Assembly (NCBI RefSeq): GCF_042661605.1
Contig: NZ_JBHSWJ010000002.1
Location: 2,852,001-2,916,000 of the forward strand
Origin: Branchiibius cervicis
GTDB taxonomy: Bacteria; Actinomycetota; Actinomycetes; Actinomycetales; Dermatophilaceae
Direction of reading: 5' to 3'
Length of the DNA: 64,000 nt
This document shows, one piece after another, positions 60,407 through 64,000 of the stretch. The notes beneath the pieces are model-generated. The model saw only the letters and a list, made by a program, of their open reading frames with translations, was not told the origin of the DNA and made no database searches. The position numbers and the translations under genes were made by a program. Position 1 is the stretch's first letter. The number at the start of each line of letters is the position of its first letter.

Positions 60407-61494
60407 TCAGAGCCCCATGGCGTCGGCGAAGTCGTCGGGGGCACCGCCGACGCCTGTGGCGTATCGACCTCCAACGATTCCGGTTGGACTCCAAGCATCC
60501 AGGCGAGCGTCTCCTTACCAATCTCCCCGGACGCGATCCGGTCAAGGTGCGCCAGTTGTAACGTGACGGGGAATCGACGCTGAGACGCGGCGTCCATACG
60601 TTCCGTCAACTCGTCACCTACCCCAGGATCACTGGGTAGGTGCAACCGGATCAGTCGCTGGGTGGGGCGCGAAGCCCATTCGTTAACTCGATCAGGGGCG
60701 CGGCCATACACTTTGTCCAGGCGGTGCGCCAGTGATTTTGTGGACACGCCGAGGTCCCAGACGAGTTGAGCGAGGGCGGCATCGGTGAGCGTCGCCCAAT
60801 CGGTGCCGGTCAGAGTCTCTTTGGGCATCAGCAGATCTGCCGCGAAGGCGTTCGCCGCTGCTTCACGGCCTGGGTCCCCCGCCTCGTCCTCAGCGTGGTG
60901 CCCGAAGACCAGGTGCCCCAGTTCGTGAGCCATGCTCCAGTTCTCAAAGAACCAGTTGCCTGTGGCTCCCATGGCGATCACTCTGTGACCACACGCGGTG
61001 AACGAGTAAGCGGTGCTGAGCCCGCTGATTCTCACCACACCGATTCCCAGGACTTGTTCGAGGCGGTCAGCGAACGGGCGGACGAACGCGGGGCCGAGCG
61101 CGGAACGGATGCCCTCGATGGTCGTGGGTAACGGCGCCAGTTCACCGGTCTCCGCCGGGTATGCCTGACGGTAGGCCAGCGCGATGTCACCCAGGATCGC
61201 GGCATCACCGCCGCTACCGGGCACGTCCCGACGGCCGGTGTTCGGATCAAAGTTGTGGCGAGCCGCAACCCGGAGCCGGTTGGGGTCCTCGGCGCCTGTG
61301 ATGAGCCAGTGCAAGTCCGTGTCGAGGTGGTCCGCCAACCGGGCGAGTTCAAGGGAGGAGAAGCGGCGTTGACCGTTCAGGGAGCGCGAGAACGCGTCGG
61401 GCGCTAGTCCGACAGCGGCAGCGATCTCTCGGTGGGATGCCTCAGGGCACACTGTGTTCATGCGGTCAAGGACACGCTCGCCAATCCCGCTCAT
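60407..61494 (-). pseudogene. XRE-type HTH + ImmA/IrrE metallopeptidase protein, frameshifted at the 3' end
   Basis: The N-terminus is a Cro/CI-type HTH (HREIAAAVGLAPDAFSRSLNGQRRFSSLELARLADHL). The centre is an ImmA/IrrE zinc peptidase domain with the motif WSMAHELGHLVFGHHAED. The frame reads correctly to PQASAVPP, then shifts at the five-G run 60437-60441. One added base gives DDFADAMGL and a stop at 60407, nine bases before the PIN gene. TAGGCT lies 6 bases before the ATG (leaderless). Such proteins cleave or act as repressors in mobile elements (ImmA-ImmR) and pair with toxins. Confidence 0.87.
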
Positions 61495-61508
61495 GTACCG
61501 AGCCTAGC

Positions 61509-61537
61509 GGCGGCGTTGGGAAAATCACAACGCCGCC
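61509..61537. promoter_or_regulatory. Inverted repeat over the XRE-ImmA promoter
   Basis: GGCGGCGTTG (61509-61518) and CAACGCCGCC (61528-61537) are separated by 9 bases. They lie just upstream of TAGGCT (61501-61506 on the minus strand), the probable -10, so they cover the -35 region. A two-fold site here fits autorepression by the XRE domain. Confidence 0.7.
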
Positions 61538-61920
61538 ACGCTGGGCCGCGCCCTGTACCGGAGCGCTCGGCCACGCAGGAGAACACAAGGACCGGCCCGT
61601 CGATCCCCGCCCCCAACCCGGCCGTGACGCGATCGAGCGGTGCGGAATCAAAACCTGGACCCGCCAAGGACTGTGCCAATCACGAACCCTTAACCGGACC
61701 CGACTGGGACCGACGGTTGATGGGCGGCGACGGGCATGCGGCACTCCCCCATCGCGGATTACCTCCGATAAACAACGTTATCCAGATTGGGCGACTGCAC
61801 GGGTGGACCGACGTAGGACCTCGTAAACCGTTGCAACCATTGCATTCTCGGAAATCTCGGGCGCCCACCGCGCCCTGGTGCGGAACCTGCTGCATGCCAC
61901 GGAGCACTGCCATGACCGCT

Positions 61921-61992
61921 GCCATGGTGCACGTAGTAGGCCACGCCCTGAGGCATGTCCTGATGCGTGCCATGGTTCACGCAGTAGGCACG
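61921..61992 (+). repeat. Pair of imperfect 24-bp direct repeats
   Basis: 61921-61944 (GCCATGGTGCACGTAGTAGG...) and 61969-61992 (GCCATGGTTCACGCAGTAGG...) are 48 bases apart and differ at few positions. CTACTACGTGCC at 62079-62090 is the reverse complement of their shared core, linking them to the hairpin that follows. Confidence 0.7.
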
Positions 61993-62080
61993 GGGTAATC
62001 CCAAAAGCCAGTAACCGCAACGATTTCGGATCACCACACGCACTAGGACATGCGCTGGGACAACCAGCATGGCAGGCCCT

Positions 62081-62128
62081 ACTACGTGCCCTATGGCATG
62101 TACCACTACATGCCATAGGGCACGTAGT
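62081..62128. repeat. 22-bp perfect inverted repeat with a 4-base loop
   Basis: The arm 62081-62102 (begins ACTACGTGCCCTATGGCATG) is matched exactly by 62107-62128, with CCAC as the loop. At 22 uninterrupted pairs it is far longer than needed for termination and has no T-run. It lies in the repeat-rich region between the XRE-ImmA gene and the convergent 62370-62822 gene. Confidence 0.9.
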
Positions 62129-62331
62129 GGAACATGTCCTGGAACGCGAAAACCATTGCCCTACAACGACATTCGACTAGTGAGCGCCTTGCACTAGGCG
62201 TCGATTTCGCCTACAGTCGAGGACAAGCAGTTCCTTTCCCTGCGCAGGTGGGGGTGCTCCGCTCTCTCAACACGTTCGAAGCTCGCAGGAACTGCCCCGT
62301 CCCGCATAGGCGGGGGCCATGCCTGCCTCGG

Positions 62332-62365
62332 CTGTGGTGACGAAGCAGATGCTTCGTCACCACAG
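62332..62365 (-). terminator. 16-bp hairpin after the 62370-62822 gene
   Basis: CTGTGGTGACGAAGCA (62332-62347) pairs exactly with 62350-62365 across 2 bases (effectively a 15-bp stem with a 4-base loop). It lies 4 bases after the stop codon of the minus-strand gene, in terminator position. Confidence 0.8.
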
Positions 62366-62369
62366 CCTC

Positions 62370-62822
62370 TCAGTCGTTCGTCGAGTCCGGATCGAACCCA
62401 CGGGGTGCGTAGGCGCGTCCGGGGCGGATGTCGGTCATGGCCGCGTGCAGGGCAGCTACCACGTCTGGTGCGGTGTCGAAGCTGCGCTGCGCTTCGCTGT
62501 CAGTCCCCGGGTCGGGACGGGTTACGACGATGGGTTGCGCTAGGGGTGTGAGGTTTTCGTTGGGGGTGTCCCCGGTGGCCTTGGCGGCCGCGGTGGACTC
62601 CCACGCACTCACATCGAGGAGGAACAGGTCCAGGTTCTCGGCCTCGACACCCGCGCGTGCGCTGGCGACCAGTTCATCCCGCATCTGGACCCGCTCGTGC
62701 TCGGTTAGGTGCTTCATCCAGGGCAACCGAGCAAGCAACAGCCGGCCCACCTCGTCCTCACCCGCACCCGCGGCCGCGATCAGGTCGGCGGCAAGGTCTC
62801 GGTCTTCGTTGTCGTCACCCAT
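62370..62822 (-). CDS. Hypothetical protein with WxxHLxEHE helix motif
   Basis: The 150-residue acidic protein (MGDDNEDRDLAADLIAAAGAGE) contains LLLARLPWMKHLTEHERVQMRDELVASARAGVEAENLDLFLLDVSAWESTAAAKATG, a helical region, and a disordered tail (PGRAYAPRGFDPDSTND). TAGATT lies 7 bases before this ATG, so it is probably leaderless; the longer frame upstream lacks support. I recognise only a general resemblance to small helper proteins of actinobacterial elements. Function unknown. Confidence 0.75.
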   Translation of the reverse strand: MGDDNEDRDLAADLIAAAGAGEDEVGRLLLARLPWMKHLTEHERVQMRDELVASARAGVEAENLDLFLLDVSAWESTAAAKATGDTPNENLTPLAQPIVVTRPDPGTDSEAQRSFDTAPDVVAALHAAMTDIRPGRAYAPRGFDPDSTND

Positions 62823-62937
62823 GCGAGCAAATCTATGACCTCCAATCGCGGACGCTCCATGTCTGCGATCTCGGGGAGCCGTCGCAGCTAGGAGCGTCAG
62901 CAATCTGCCGACGAGGCGGACCAGCGGACCATCGGAC

Positions 62938-63771
62938 TCAGTGCCTCCCGCGCGGCCTGAGGGGCGTATCAACGGAGGACAGCAAAGTGCGGACCCTAGC
63001 GATCGAGTACCCGGTTTGATGAGCAATATCGCGGATGCTCGTGCCAGCTTCATACTCGCTGCGCAGCCGTTCGGCCACCTTGTGCTTCGCAGCCGGGGTC
63101 ATCCGCTCTCGGGGTGCCAGTACCGGAGCGAGGATCGGGCCACCCGCGTAGCCCTTATGACTCCGCCCACGGGGGCTGACCTCGGCGTCCGATTCATCGC
63201 CCCACAGGGTCCAACCATCGCGCGGGTGACGCGCGAAGAGTTCGAGAAACGGACCAGGCGAGCACTCCTCGATTAGGTCGTATTGCTCGTCGGGTTTGCG
63301 AGAGTGTTCCCGCTTGCGCGTTTCGATCATGTTCACCTGGCTGCGGGCGGGAGCGAGCGTCCGCATGCGGCCACGGACGCCGAACAGCAGTAGCTCAGTG
63401 ACATTACGGAAATAGAAGCCGACGCCGCGACCGTCGGGGCCGCCGTCCTTGCGTCGCTTGGCCCACACGACGTTGGAGACGTACCGGAACCCCCATGCCT
63501 CCATAACCGCCAGCCCTTCCGGGAGGAGCGCGTTGGGGACCCAAAGGTAGAGGTGGGCGTTGTCAGCGAGGACGTCCGCCACGGGGATGTCTTGGATTGC
63601 TTCGAGCGACATCGTGGAGTACCGGTCGAGCCTGCGGTGTTCCGGGGCGACCTTGCCTGTTCTGTTTGCGAATCGCCATGGGGGGTCGGCGAGAACAGTT
63701 TTGAATCCGCCGTCGATGTGCGGGAGGGCTGGGGCTTCGAGTTCCGGTCGCAATGGCGGGGCAGTGGTCAT
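62938..63771 (-). CDS. MT-A70 family adenine methyltransferase fused to a C-terminal HTH domain
   Basis: The 277-residue protein has the DPPW catalytic motif near residue 30 (TVLADPPWRFAN) and the MT-A70 core (AHLYLWVPNALLPEGLAVMEAWGFRYVSNVVWAKRR, FRNVTELLLFGVRG), which N6-methylates adenine in DNA or RNA. After residue 225 it has a separate DNA-binding-like region (RMTPAAKHKVAERLRSEYEAGTSIRDIAHQTGYSIARVRTLLSSVDTPLRPRGRH). TAGGGT lies 8 bases before the ATG (leaderless), directly beside a 34-bp palindrome. The fusion suggests a methylase that also regulates its own gene (inference). Confidence 0.9.
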   Translation of the reverse strand: MTTAPPLRPELEAPALPHIDGGFKTVLADPPWRFANRTGKVAPEHRRLDRYSTMSLEAIQDIPVADVLADNAHLYLWVPNALLPEGLAVMEAWGFRYVSNVVWAKRRKDGGPDGRGVGFYFRNVTELLLFGVRGRMRTLAPARSQVNMIETRKREHSRKPDEQYDLIEECSPGPFLELFARHPRDGWTLWGDESDAEVSPRGRSHKGYAGGPILAPVLAPRERMTPAAKHKVAERLRSEYEAGTSIRDIAHQTGYSIARVRTLLSSVDTPLRPRGRH

Positions 63772-63785
63772 GACGATAGACCCTA

Positions 63786-63819
63786 CCAGTTTTAGATCTC
63801 ATATGAGATCTAAAACTGG
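63786..63819. promoter_or_regulatory. 34-bp perfect palindrome upstream of the MT-A70 gene
   Basis: CCAGTTTTAGATCTCAT (63786-63802) is followed directly by its reverse complement (63803-63819). It contains two AGATCT sites and CATATG at the centre. It abuts TAGGGT (-10, 63780-63785 on the minus strand) and so covers the -35 region of the methylase gene. Confidence 0.9.
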
Positions 63820-63826
63820 GCGTGTT

Positions 63827-64000
63827 TCATCGAAGAGGTGGTAGTAGCTCCGCGGCTTGACGCAGTAGGTCGTCGTGGTGCGGCTTGGCGTCGGCCCACT
63901 TGGCGAACGACTCGCGCCAATCGCGCTTGAACGCGGCTGCCGCGTCCAGCTTTGCCTTCGCGTCATAGACCAAGCTGATCCCGTCGATTCGCTCGGGCTC
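63827..64000 (-). CDS. Hypothetical protein, C-terminal 57 residues (5' end beyond window)
   Basis: The minus-strand frame runs open from the window edge to a TGA at 63827. It encodes EPERIDGISLVYDAKAKLDA, a helical segment (AFKRDWRESFAKWADA) and a final KPHHDDLLRQAAELLPPLR. The stop lies 7 bases before the palindrome that precedes the methylase gene, so it is the upstream neighbour of that gene. Too little is visible to name a family. Confidence 0.6.
   Translation of the reverse strand, partial: EPERIDGISLVYDAKAKLDAAAAFKRDWRESFAKWADAKPHHDDLLRQAAELLPPLR

Larger units (their letters stand above)
61538..62331. other. Repeat-rich intergenic region with hairpins, no clear gene
   Basis: No convincing protein is seen; frames on both strands are rich in His, Cys and Met because of many CATG/GCATGC words. 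A Cys-containing plus-strand frame around 61550-61829 (CTGALGHAGEHKDRP) is a weak possibility. The part 61890-62150 has two direct repeats of about 24 bases (61921-61944 and 61969-61992, starting GCCATGGT) and the long hairpin at 62081-62128. Near 62230-62325 two GC-rich blocks 62 bases apart resemble each other weakly. Confidence 0.5.

Noticed and set aside
61680..62180. His/Cys/Met-rich frames on both strands in the hairpin region
   Set aside because: They arise from repeated CATG and GCATGC words, and mirror-image frames exist on both strands.
62230..62325. Two GC-rich blocks about 62 bases apart that look like degenerate type I-E CRISPR repeats (CGCAGG.GGGG and CCGCATAGGCGGGG)
   Set aside because: Only two copies, with poor identity to each other, no third repeat and no cas gene in the window. 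They also contain a GCAGTTCCT/AGGAACTGC inverted pair, so a hairpin is as likely.

Overview
The window is high-GC DNA from an actinobacterium, most likely a Micrococcales member of the Dermacoccaceae or Intrasporangiaceae type; the family is an inference. The clues are Rpf resuscitation factors, SigK/RskA, a DUF222-HNH gene, a GTG-rich start repertoire, and many apparently leaderless genes with a TAnnnT hexamer 6-8 nt before the start codon.

The chromosomal part (1 to about 50,720) is built on a conserved actinobacterial backbone: rplY-prs-glmU at the left, then ksgA-ispE, two Rpf genes, tatD, metG, and rsmI divergent from pmt. Accessory modules interrupt this backbone. They include a zinc alcohol dehydrogenase; tRNA-Gln(TTG); a MarR gene divergent from a tam methyltransferase; and a TetR-controlled operon (acyl-CoA ligase, SCP2-like carrier, aldehyde dehydrogenase, alcohol dehydrogenase) that could turn a lipophilic alcohol into an acyl-CoA. 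Further modules are an ABC-F ATPase, a DUF222-HNH gene, class I fructose-bisphosphate aldolase, and a NitT/TauT-type ABC transporter next to a nucleoside hydrolase. To the right come a DUF2079 protein, two PH-domain membrane proteins, a glycolate-oxidase-type flavoprotein, sigK-rskA with a CHRD protein and a class F sortase, a single-chain biotin-dependent acyl-CoA carboxylase divergent from a TetR plus acyl-CoA ligase, an Ohr protein and an F420 reductase-like protein.

From about 50,722 to the right edge lies an integrated mobile element. Its left border is a 45-nt 3' fragment of a tRNA-Ala(CGC) gene, broken at the anticodon loop. Inside are a plasmid-type replication protein with a PriCT domain, an operon of small proteins leading to a large VirB6/TrbL-like membrane protein, a 1.4-kb non-coding control region, a small HTH repressor, a PIN-domain protein downstream of an XRE-ImmA/IrrE protease, a repeat-rich hairpin region, and an MT-A70 adenine methyltransferase fused to an HTH domain and preceded by a 34-bp perfect palindrome. 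A 12-bp palindrome (TTAGCGCGCTAA) lies on several promoters of the element and suggests a repressor regulon. No integrase is visible; it is expected beyond the right edge.

At least ten genes are broken by what look like single-base losses in short G/C runs, including metG, ksgA and ispE. In each case restoring the base (two for ispE) gives an ordinary protein end or the continuation of the family. This pattern fits sequence or assembly errors better than true gene decay. These genes are listed as frameshifted, with repaired boundaries.
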